Positions 5,421 through 10,615 of a stretch of DNA of 10,615 nucleotides are shown here, in pieces. Within the stretch, counting starts at the first letter, position 1, and every line of letters starts with the position of its first letter. This DNA comes from a bacterium (lineage in GTDB: Bacteria; Patescibacteriota; Minisyncoccia; UBA6257; 2-01-FULL-56-20), in contig JAKALK010000029.1 in NCBI GenBank assembly GCA_021813155.1, positions 1 through 10,615 on the forward strand, read 5' to 3'. Below the pieces are notes generated by a model. The model was not told where the DNA came from. It saw only the letters and a program-made list of their open reading frames with translations, and did not search any database. The translations under genes were made by a program, and so were the position numbers.

Positions 5421-5984
5421 ATGACCCAAAACAACTCCATAAAATTCGCCCTGCTCGGCAGTATCCCAAAAGGGGACGAGGAGCGAAAGAATTGGATTGA
5501 TTGGAAAACCGATTATGTTGAAAAAATCAGTAAAGCCATACCCCAAGCCAAGTTTTTGAATGGTGATTTGATTAGCGACAACGTCGGCCCCGATTTAGTG
5601 GTTGGACACGACCTCTGGCTTATTAAAAATTCTGATATCGTGATTGTCCACGCCACCTCCAAAATTGGCGCTGGAACGGCGCAAGAAATGGTGCTTGCGA
5701 AATATTTTAAGAAACCTCTCATCTCGGTTGTTCCCAAAAACACCCACCACCGGAGGGAGAATGTTGTTTTTGGCGGTGTAAATATTAAAGATTGGATTCA
5801 TCCATTTATTTTTGTTGCTTCTGATTTTGTCGCCGAAAATATCGAAGAAGGTATTGAATGGGTTAAGAAATTTTTAGACAAACCAGAGAAAATAAAAACC
5901 ATTTCTGTATTTGATGAAAAAATATCTCTTTTTGAAAAGGAACTTTCCGATATCGTAAAATCATACAAAGAACAAGGGTGGTAG
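5421..5984 (+). CDS. Nucleoside 2-deoxyribosyltransferase-like protein
   Basis: The 187-residue protein has the Rossmann-like layout of the nucleoside 2-deoxyribosyltransferase superfamily. It opens with strand FALLGSIP (9-16) and an acidic helix. The core is HDLWLIKNSDIVIVHATSKIGAGTAQEMVLAKYFKKPLISVVP (63-105), where Asp72 and Glu89 (in GTAQEM) occupy the positions of the conserved substrate-binding and catalytic acids. The superfamily exchanges bases between deoxyribonucleosides or hydrolyses nucleotide N-glycosidic bonds; related folds also serve as nucleotide sensors, so the exact substrate is not readable here. A charged C-terminal helix (about 165-184) follows. There is no signal peptide, so it is cytoplasmic. 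ATG 5421 has no Shine-Dalgarno. The next gene starts 9 bases after its stop, suggesting co-transcription. Confidence 0.7.
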   Translation: MTQNNSIKFALLGSIPKGDEERKNWIDWKTDYVEKISKAIPQAKFLNGDLISDNVGPDLVVGHDLWLIKNSDIVIVHATSKIGAGTAQEMVLAKYFKKPLISVVPKNTHHRRENVVFGGVNIKDWIHPFIFVASDFVAENIEEGIEWVKKFLDKPEKIKTISVFDEKISLFEKELSDIVKSYKEQGW

Positions 5985-5993
5985 AATAAATTT

Positions 5994-6473
5994 ATGGACT
6001 ATAAATATATTTGGCTTTTCGTAATAATTTTAGTCATCCTCGCCGGTGGAGTTTATTATTTTTTGAACAATCAGCAGTCGGGCGTGGACACGGCAGTTAA
6101 TAGAACTTATCCTCCATTATCAAACTTTGCCTTTTACCCCATTCACGAAATAAAACAAAATAAATTTTCATCCGGAACTTATAATACCGAAGGTTATGTT
6201 GCGGAAATTTATACTTGTCCGCCCTGTCCAAAGGGTAAACTATGCGTACCTTGCATGCGAGATAATATTGTCATTTCGGAAAACAATCAGATTCTTGAAA
6301 CCTACATACTATCGGATAAAGAAATGATTTTATTTGCTGACAATACGAAACAATTTGAGTTGGGAAAGAAATATAGATTTTCAATAAAAATATTGGATTA
6401 TAAATCAACCAATGAGTCGATCAATGATCTTGAAATTATCGGGTACAGTTTGTTAACTGAGAGCTTATTGTAA
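5994..6473 (+). CDS. Membrane-anchored four-cysteine protein, function unknown
   Basis: The protein has 159 residues. A strongly hydrophobic segment at 6-24 (IWLFVIILVILAGGVYYFL) acts as a signal anchor, with the remainder probably outside the cell. After a Pro/Ser linker comes a compact beta-rich domain: GTYNTEGYVAEIYTCPPCPKGKLCVPCMRDNIVIS (61-95), with Cys75, Cys78, Cys84 and Cys87 in a C-x2-C-x5-C-x2-C pattern, then ETYILSDKEMILFA and FELGKKYRFSIKILDYK. The latter parts look like an OB-fold-like barrel, an inference from strand pattern only. The cysteines could form disulfides or bind a metal. I recognise the type (small anchored hypothetical protein) but not a named function. It starts 9 bases after the upstream gene. 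Confidence 0.7.
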   Translation: MDYKYIWLFVIILVILAGGVYYFLNNQQSGVDTAVNRTYPPLSNFAFYPIHEIKQNKFSSGTYNTEGYVAEIYTCPPCPKGKLCVPCMRDNIVISENNQILETYILSDKEMILFADNTKQFELGKKYRFSIKILDYKSTNESINDLEIIGYSLLTESLL

Positions 6474-6573
6474 TAACCAGCGGACTATTGTTTTCGGTCA
6501 TTGTATTTTACAATTTGTATTACTGATCAGAAAAAAATAATTTCCTCTCGGCTTAATTTATTAAATTATAACC

Positions 6574-7236
6574 ATGAAAATCACTCGTTTCGCCCAATCG
6601 TGCATTTTATTTGAAACCAACAACAAAAGAATACTTATTGATCCGGGGTATATAAAATACAAAGAATCGTATCCCGATAACGAGTGGAAAGATATCGACA
6701 TACTTTTAGTAACTCATAAACACGCCGATCATTGCCACATCGAGGCTATCAAAAAGATTGTTCAAAATCCAAAAACAAAATTCTATACGACTAAAGAAGT
6801 CGCCGAGGCATATCCGGAAATTTCTCCTAATATTGTCAAACCTGGAGACGTTTTGGATTTTGGCGACATTAAAATTGAAGTCGTAAAAGCAGTTCACGGG
6901 TATATACCACTTCTTAAGGGTGGCAAAGAAGTTAACGAAAATGTCGGGTTTATTATCGACGACGGTAAAAATCGAGCGTATCAAACAAGCGACACTATTT
7001 GTTTCAAGAACGAGTATAAATGCGATATTTTATTTGTGCCCGTCTGTAATCACGGGTTAGTGATGAGCCCCTTTGAAGCTTCTCTTTTCACAAAAGAGAC
7101 GGGCGCAAAACTTGTTGTGCCCATCCACTATGATAATCCTAAATTCCCTGTAGATTTAAAAGAAGTCGAAAAACACTTCAGTGTACAGGGTTTAAATTTC
7201 AAATTTTTGGAATTAGAAGAAGTCATCGAAGCGTAA
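6574..7236 (+). CDS. MBL-fold metallo-hydrolase (UlaG/YtkL-like)
   Basis: A 220-residue metallo-beta-lactamase-fold hydrolase, cytoplasmic with no signal peptide. The metal site is complete: THKHADHCH gives His48, His50, Asp52 and His53; His108 lies in AVHGY, Asp140 in QTSDT, and His185 in PIHYDNP. The opening KITRFAQSCILFETNNKRILIDPG is typical of the UlaG-like/beta-lactamase_2 branch, which hydrolyses phosphodiester or lactone-type bonds; its substrate cannot be read from sequence. The length is near the normal 220-240. A 100-base AT-rich spacer separates it from the upstream gene, so it may have its own promoter, but I could not pick one with confidence. ATG 6574 is the only sensible start. 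Confidence 0.88.
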   Translation: MKITRFAQSCILFETNNKRILIDPGYIKYKESYPDNEWKDIDILLVTHKHADHCHIEAIKKIVQNPKTKFYTTKEVAEAYPEISPNIVKPGDVLDFGDIKIEVVKAVHGYIPLLKGGKEVNENVGFIIDDGKNRAYQTSDTICFKNEYKCDILFVPVCNHGLVMSPFEASLFTKETGAKLVVPIHYDNPKFPVDLKEVEKHFSVQGLNFKFLELEEVIEA

Positions 7237-7329
7237 TTTTTAATAAAAATAAAACTGCAAAAATATTCCCACTGCTCAAAAATCCGAGGCGCGTTTACTC
7301 AAGGGGCTAAATGTCAGTAAATTTATATT

Positions 7330-8139
7330 ATGAGTTTTGAAAAATCACCGCAAATTAATCCCAAAGAGCAAGCGCCCGGCGTAGGAAAACAAGCCAAACA
7401 TGAAGAAGCAGGAAAAATCAAGCAACTTTTTGGGCATTGTTTTGAAATCTCAAAATTTAACGAAGGAGACCGTATTCCCGTCGGCGGAGAAAACATATTT
7501 TCTCCCGAAGTAAACATTAAAGTTACTGGCGATTTTGAAAACTTCAAACAATTTTTCGCCGAAACCAGCGAGCTTGCCACTAAGTATAATTTACTAAAAT
7601 TAAAAGAATGGCTAGTCTCACAAGGGATAGAGTTTGATGAAAAGTTATTTGCTGCTTTGTTTGCGTTTACCAAAAAGTTTGAGGAAAAATATCCAGATAA
7701 TCCAGAAAAAGAAAAAGAGCGGCAAAAGCTTTATAGTGACAAAGGTAGGGAAATAAAATTAAGCGATATTTTTAACGCCAATACCGCAGAGTGCGCAGAA
7801 GTCGCCGCGCTTGCTCAAGGATATTTGCAGCAAGAAGGTGTGTCATCAACCTATTTCAGCGGCGATGTACTTTGGGATAAGGATTGGGAATTTTCCGAAG
7901 AACATAGCTTTATAGTTATTCGATTAAGAGAAAAAGTTTATATTTATGATCCTACAAATCCTACAAATACAACCTCCGGGAAATACCCAAGCATTTACAC
8001 TGTTGGAGCAAATTTTGACGAAGAGACAGCAAGAAACCAAAAGATATTTGTCACAGCCACAAATCTTTTGAGTAAAAGAGAAGCATTTTATGGCGTAAAC
8101 GACGGAACTAATGTCGATCCTAAAAGACATATCGTTTAA
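7330..8139 (+). CDS. Transglutaminase-like (Cys-His-Asp) domain protein
   Basis: This 269-residue protein has no signal peptide or membrane segment. Residues 1-30 are polar and probably disordered; 31-140 are mostly helical and charged. Residues 148-211 match the transglutaminase-like core: NTAECAEVAALAQGYLQQEGVSSTYFSGD (helix after Cys155, then the GxxxxYxSGD strand), EEHSFIVIRL with His192, and VYIYDPTNP with Asp207. The order and spacing (37 and 15 residues) fit the papain-like Cys-His-Asp triad of bacterial transglutaminase-like proteases. The usual GxC context is replaced by TAEC. Most bacterial homologues are secreted or membrane-linked, so the apparently cytoplasmic form is unusual. 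It could be a protease, an amide-linking enzyme or an inactive relative. The fold assignment is an inference from the triad. Confidence 0.65.
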   Translation: MSFEKSPQINPKEQAPGVGKQAKHEEAGKIKQLFGHCFEISKFNEGDRIPVGGENIFSPEVNIKVTGDFENFKQFFAETSELATKYNLLKLKEWLVSQGIEFDEKLFAALFAFTKKFEEKYPDNPEKEKERQKLYSDKGREIKLSDIFNANTAECAEVAALAQGYLQQEGVSSTYFSGDVLWDKDWEFSEEHSFIVIRLREKVYIYDPTNPTNTTSGKYPSIYTVGANFDEETARNQKIFVTATNLLSKREAFYGVNDGTNVDPKRHIV

Positions 8140-8225
8140 CTGACATCCGTAGTCCTTAGTTAGCTGAAGAACAGAGGAGGCTCGCCACCTGTTTCCCGGT
8201 TTGGTATTTTGGATTTTAGGTATTG

Positions 8226-8234
8226 TGTTATAAT
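8226..8234 (+). promoter_or_regulatory. Extended -10 promoter of the IPT/PG-binding gene
   Basis: TGT followed by a perfect TATAAT (8229-8234) is an extended -10. No good -35 stands at the right distance, as is usual for this promoter type. The predicted start of about 8241 leaves a leader of about 32 bases before ATG 8273. The 8140-8225 stretch holds no other clear signal. Confidence 0.7.
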
Positions 8235-8272
8235 AATAAAAAAGTAGTTAATCTATTAAAAATCATAAACAT

Positions 8273-9583
8273 ATGAAAAAAAGTATCTGGTTAGCGCCCT
8301 TAGTTTCTCTTATGGTCGTAACTTTCATTACTCCGCACATCTCCTTAGCTCAAGTTGCGCCGGCTATTTCTTCGATCGGACCGTCGTCAATAGTAGTTGG
8401 TGGCACCGTATACGTATACGGCACAAATTTTAATTCCAACACCTTCATTGTTCTCGACGGGGCCAATGGCCAATCAATCACGCCCACTTTAATTTCCGCG
8501 ACCTCTCTTAGTTTTGTTGTCCCATCAAACACGAGTCTCGGTAGCCACACCATTCAAATAAACGAAAAGGCGAGCAGCTTTCCATTAAGTAATTCTGTAT
8601 CGCTTAGCGTCATTGCTACCCCGCAACCTCCAACCATTTCTTATATTGGTCCAACCTCTGCTACTATTGGTAGTACGGTTTATGTTTACGGCGCAAATTT
8701 CAATCGATATTCGTTCTTGGTTTTAGACGGCGCATCTGGGGCGTCAATTACTCCGACTCTAGTTTCGGCTACTTCTCTAAGTTTCGTGGTTCCTTCTAGC
8801 CTTAGCCTCGGCAACCACACCGTCCAAGTTGGCGAAAAAGGCAGCAACTTCCCGCTAAGTAGCTCTGCATCTTTGGCTGTTGTCGCTACCGCCCAATCTC
8901 CGGTAATTTCATATATTTCTCCAAACACAGCAGCAGTCGGGGATACTGTTTATATCTATGGTTCAAATTTTGATCAATACTCTTTTGTTTCTATCGATGG
9001 CAATTATGGCCCTCTCGTTGCTACGAAATTTATTTCCGCGACCTCTCTTAGTTTTGTTGTCCCATCAAACACAAGTCTCGGTTCGCATTCTATTCAAATA
9101 GGGCAAAAAGGAAGTAGTCTGCTAAACAGCAATTCTATTTCAGTGACCGTTGCGAATTCTAATTCCCAACAAAGCACAAACTTACAGACATCGCCTTCCA
9201 ATACAAACGATATCCAATCCCTCCTTCAGCAGATTCAGACCCTACAAAACCAAGTTAACTCTCTTAAGTCTCAAACAGGCAACACTGCGACACCTTCTGG
9301 CAATCAACCAGCAACTGGCAGCGAAGATGTTCCCGTGAATGCCTGCCTCGATTTATCGAACAGCCTTACCTACCGTTCGCGAGATGTTTCAACGGGCGGC
9401 GATGTGTCTGCTCTTCAAGATTTTTTGCAAGCTAAAGGCTACCTCAATTCTGAGCCAACCGGATTTTTTGGAGCCATGACTCTTCAAGCTGTAAAAAAAT
9501 TCCAGCAAGCAAATAGCATTAACCCGACCGGTTTTGTCGGTTCGCTCACGAGAGCTAAGATAAAAGAATTAAGCTGCAAGTAG
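8273..9583 (+). CDS. Secreted protein with three IPT/TIG domains, coiled coil and C-terminal PG-binding domain
   Basis: The protein has 436 residues. A Sec signal peptide (KK, hydrophobic core 6-20, likely cut after SLAQ near 27) precedes three IPT/TIG immunoglobulin-like domains of 90-residue period: about 31-115, 121-205 and 210-294, each with I.PxS...G..VYVYG.NF, SATSLSFVVPS and SLG.H..Q. A Ser/Asn/Gln-rich linker and a short coiled coil (about 313-334) follow. Residues 358-436 form a PG_binding_1 domain (SALQDFLQAKGYLNSEPTGFFGAMTLQAVKKFQQANSI...VGSLTRAKI). Cys358 and Cys435 flank that domain and probably form a disulfide. The protein is likely exported and bound to peptidoglycan, displaying an IPT stalk; adhesion or envelope binding is an inference. 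Repeats 1 and 3 share a nearly identical DNA stretch. It is monocistronic, with its own promoter and terminator. Confidence 0.88.
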   Translation: MKKSIWLAPLVSLMVVTFITPHISLAQVAPAISSIGPSSIVVGGTVYVYGTNFNSNTFIVLDGANGQSITPTLISATSLSFVVPSNTSLGSHTIQINEKASSFPLSNSVSLSVIATPQPPTISYIGPTSATIGSTVYVYGANFNRYSFLVLDGASGASITPTLVSATSLSFVVPSSLSLGNHTVQVGEKGSNFPLSSSASLAVVATAQSPVISYISPNTAAVGDTVYIYGSNFDQYSFVSIDGNYGPLVATKFISATSLSFVVPSNTSLGSHSIQIGQKGSSLLNSNSISVTVANSNSQQSTNLQTSPSNTNDIQSLLQQIQTLQNQVNSLKSQTGNTATPSGNQPATGSEDVPVNACLDLSNSLTYRSRDVSTGGDVSALQDFLQAKGYLNSEPTGFFGAMTLQAVKKFQQANSINPTGFVGSLTRAKIKELSCK

Positions 9584-9607
9584 CGTTAAATTCTTGTTTC
9601 TGGTATT

Positions 9608-9645
9608 GATACTCCGCGAGACCCACGTCCGCGGAGTATCTTTTT
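9608..9645 (+). terminator. Rho-independent terminator after the IPT/PG-binding gene
   Basis: A perfect 11-bp stem GATACTCCGCG (9608-9618) / CGCGGAGTATC (9630-9640) with an 11-base loop, directly followed by TTTTT (9641-9645). It starts 25 bases after the stop codon. Confidence 0.92.
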
Positions 9646-9662
9646 ATCTATCTAATTTCTAA

Positions 9663-9671
9663 TGTTATTAT
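9663..9671 (+). promoter_or_regulatory. Extended -10 promoter giving an apparently leaderless mRNA
   Basis: TGT plus TATTAT (9666-9671) lies six bases before ATG 9678, so transcription would start at or next to the A of the start codon. The upstream terminator isolates this unit from the previous gene. Confidence 0.5.
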
Positions 9672-9677
9672 AGACTC

Positions 9678-9929
9678 ATGCCTCAAACCGAAATCTTCTC
9701 CGGCACAGCGCATAAAATCCCCGCAGACTTCAAAAAAGCCATCGCCTCTGCTAAAGCCGTAAAGGAATTATGGGCGGATATTACGCCCCTCGCTCGGAAC
9801 GAATGGATTTGCTGGGTCACATCGGGAAAGAAATCAGAAACGCGGAATATTAGAATAAATAAGGCGATTTCAAAGATGAGGACTGGGATGAGGCGACCGT
9901 GTTGTTGGGCAGGGTGTTCTCATAGGTAG
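9678..9929 (+). CDS. YdeI/OmpD-associated family small protein
   Basis: An 83-residue protein matching the short form of the YdeI/OmdA-like family. It shows an FSGTAHKIPADFKKAIAS opening and the family's conserved core LWADITPLARNEWICWVTSGKKSETR...RINKAI. The cysteine-rich end RRPCCWAGCSHR has Cys75, Cys76 and Cys80, with Cys45 earlier. The protein appears full length for this short form and is cytoplasmic. The family has been linked to bacteriocin protection and envelope stress by association only; no reaction is established. No Shine-Dalgarno is possible if the mRNA is leaderless, as the promoter position suggests. Confidence 0.8.
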   Translation: MPQTEIFSGTAHKIPADFKKAIASAKAVKELWADITPLARNEWICWVTSGKKSETRNIRINKAISKMRTGMRRPCCWAGCSHR

Positions 9930-9936
9930 GTGGCAT

Positions 9937-9958
9937 GCCTGCCTGCCGGCAGGCAGGC
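9937..9958. repeat. Dispersed GC palindrome, copy 3
   Basis: The same 20-bp core CCTGCCTGCCGGCAGGCAGG (9938-9957) is extended by G/C to a 22-bp perfect palindrome. It begins 8 bases after the YdeI-family stop codon, in an otherwise GC-rich spacer, and could form a hairpin at the 3' end of that short mRNA; no T-run follows. Confidence 0.9.
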
Positions 9959-10013
9959 GACGCCCCTGCTGCTGGGCCGGCTGCCCTCATCGCAAAGGAT
10001 AGTTTCAAATTTG

Positions 10014-10022
10014 TGCTACAAT
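10014..10022 (+). promoter_or_regulatory. Extended -10 promoter for the VOC gene pair
   Basis: TGC plus TACAAT (10017-10022) is an extended -10 with no clear -35. The predicted start near 10029 leaves a leader of about 31 bases without Shine-Dalgarno before ATG 10060. Confidence 0.55.
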
Positions 10023-10059
10023 AAACCGGAGTCGAAAATTAATAATAACAAATAAAATT

Positions 10060-10497
10060 ATGGCAAAAGTCAGCACGTATCTTAATTTCGCAAGGGAAAC
10101 CGAAGTCGCCTTCAATTTCTATAAATCCGTTTTCGGCACGGAGTTTATTGGCAAAATTAACCGTATGGGCGAAGTTCCAGCCCAACCCGGTCAACCGCCT
10201 CTCACTGAAGGAGACAAAAATTTAGTAATGCACGTCGCTCTGCCGATTTTAGGCGGGCACGTTTTGATGGGGACCGACGCGCCGGAATCGATGGGCTTCA
10301 AGGTAAATTTCGGCAACAACATCTACATCAACCTCGAACCCGACACTCGCGCTGAAACCGATCGGCTTTTCAAAGCGCTCTCCGAAGGCGGCAAAGCGGA
10401 GATGGCGCCTCAAGAAATGTTTTGGGGCGACTATTTCGGTTCCTGCGTCGACAAGTTCGGCGTCAAATGGATGCTCAACTGTTCATCTAAAACATAA
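10060..10497 (+). CDS. VOC family protein, PhnB-like
   Basis: A 145-residue vicinal-oxygen-chelate fold protein of the PhnB/3-demethylubiquinone-methyltransferase-like branch. It opens with STYLNFARETEVAFNFYKSVFGTEF (5-29), the usual beta-alpha start. VMHVALPILGGHVLMGTDAPE (56-76) and the C-terminal MAPQEMFWGDYFGSCVDKFGVKWMLNC (115-141) are the hallmark blocks. The family includes metal-dependent enzymes and many uncharacterised proteins; the reaction here is unknown. It is cytoplasmic, with length normal for the family. A second gene of the same branch starts 4 bases after the stop, so the two are co-transcribed paralogues. Confidence 0.87.
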   Translation: MAKVSTYLNFARETEVAFNFYKSVFGTEFIGKINRMGEVPAQPGQPPLTEGDKNLVMHVALPILGGHVLMGTDAPESMGFKVNFGNNIYINLEPDTRAETDRLFKALSEGGKAEMAPQEMFWGDYFGSCVDKFGVKWMLNCSSKT

Positions 10498-10501
10498 CAA
10501 T

Positions 10502-10615
10502 ATGAAAAAAATCACTCCCCATCTTTGGTTCGACAAGGAAGCCAAAGAGGCCGCCGAATATTATGTTTCGGTTTTCCCGAACTCAAAAATCAACAACGTC
10601 ACCACGCTTCACGAC
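10502..10615 (+). CDS. VOC family protein, PhnB-like, N-terminal part (cut by window edge)
   Basis: ATG 10502 opens a frame still open at the window end, covering 38 residues. KKITPHLWFDKEAKEAAEYYVSVFPNSKI followed by NNVTTLHD is the typical start of PhnB-like VOC proteins (the AAxFYxSVFPNSKI signature). It is related to but clearly different from the upstream VOC gene. The four-base gap implies co-transcription, possibly as a functional pair. Confidence 0.85.
   Translation, partial: MKKITPHLWFDKEAKEAAEYYVSVFPNSKINNVTTLHD

Noticed and set aside
7311..7340. Nine-codon frame (MSVNLYYEF) as a leader peptide before the transglutaminase-like gene
   Set aside because: Too short, overlaps the real start, and has no regulatory structure around it.
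8160..8200. Weak hairpin in the spacer after the transglutaminase-like gene as a terminator
   Set aside because: The stem (AACAG.../CTGTT) needs bulges and mismatches and no T-run follows it.

Overview
The window looks like a piece of a Candidate Phyla Radiation (Patescibacteria) genome, probably Parcubacteria-like. The grounds are an archaeal-type UMP kinase, a LemA/DUF2207/HtpX membrane cluster, an IPT-repeat protein with a C-terminal peptidoglycan-binding domain, small membrane-anchored proteins of unknown function, short spacers, almost no Shine-Dalgarno sequences, and a GC-rich palindrome scattered through the spacers. This placement is inferred from gene content; no rRNA is present. TGA is used as a stop once (pyrH) and never appears in frame, so the UGA=Gly code of Gracilibacteria does not apply.

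Region 1 (1-3913, all + strand) is a tight, operon-like run: the 3' end of lemA, a secreted/membrane DUF2207 protein with a poly-glycine tail, the zinc protease HtpX, and pyrH. The first three suggest envelope maintenance or membrane-protein quality control; pyrH is a core pyrimidine gene that follows without a gap.

Region 2 (3910-4722) has no recognisable protein gene but is full of signals. Two small transcription units sit head to tail. Each has a near-consensus promoter (TTGACC-N16-TATACT and TTGACA-N16-TATACT) and a terminator-like hairpin, and each would make an RNA of about 135-150 nt with several hairpins. The first promoter overlaps the pyrH stop codon, and the second overlaps the U-tract of the first terminator. 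I could not assign either RNA to a known family; they are the best candidates here for something undescribed. A tRNA-Ser(GGA) follows, flanked by long inverted repeats, two copies of the GC palindrome and an imperfect duplicate of the tRNA 3' end.

Region 3 (4723-8139) carries accessory genes: a membrane-anchored protein of unknown function, a nucleoside 2-deoxyribosyltransferase-like protein, a membrane-anchored four-cysteine protein, an MBL-fold hydrolase, and a cytoplasmic protein with a transglutaminase-like Cys-His-Asp triad.

Region 4 (8140-9645) is a single monocistronic unit: an extended -10 promoter, a secreted three-IPT/PG-binding protein, and a strong terminator.

Region 5 (9646-10615) holds a small YdeI/OmpD-associated family protein, apparently on a leaderless transcript, a third palindrome copy, and two tandem VOC/PhnB-like genes, the second cut by the window edge.
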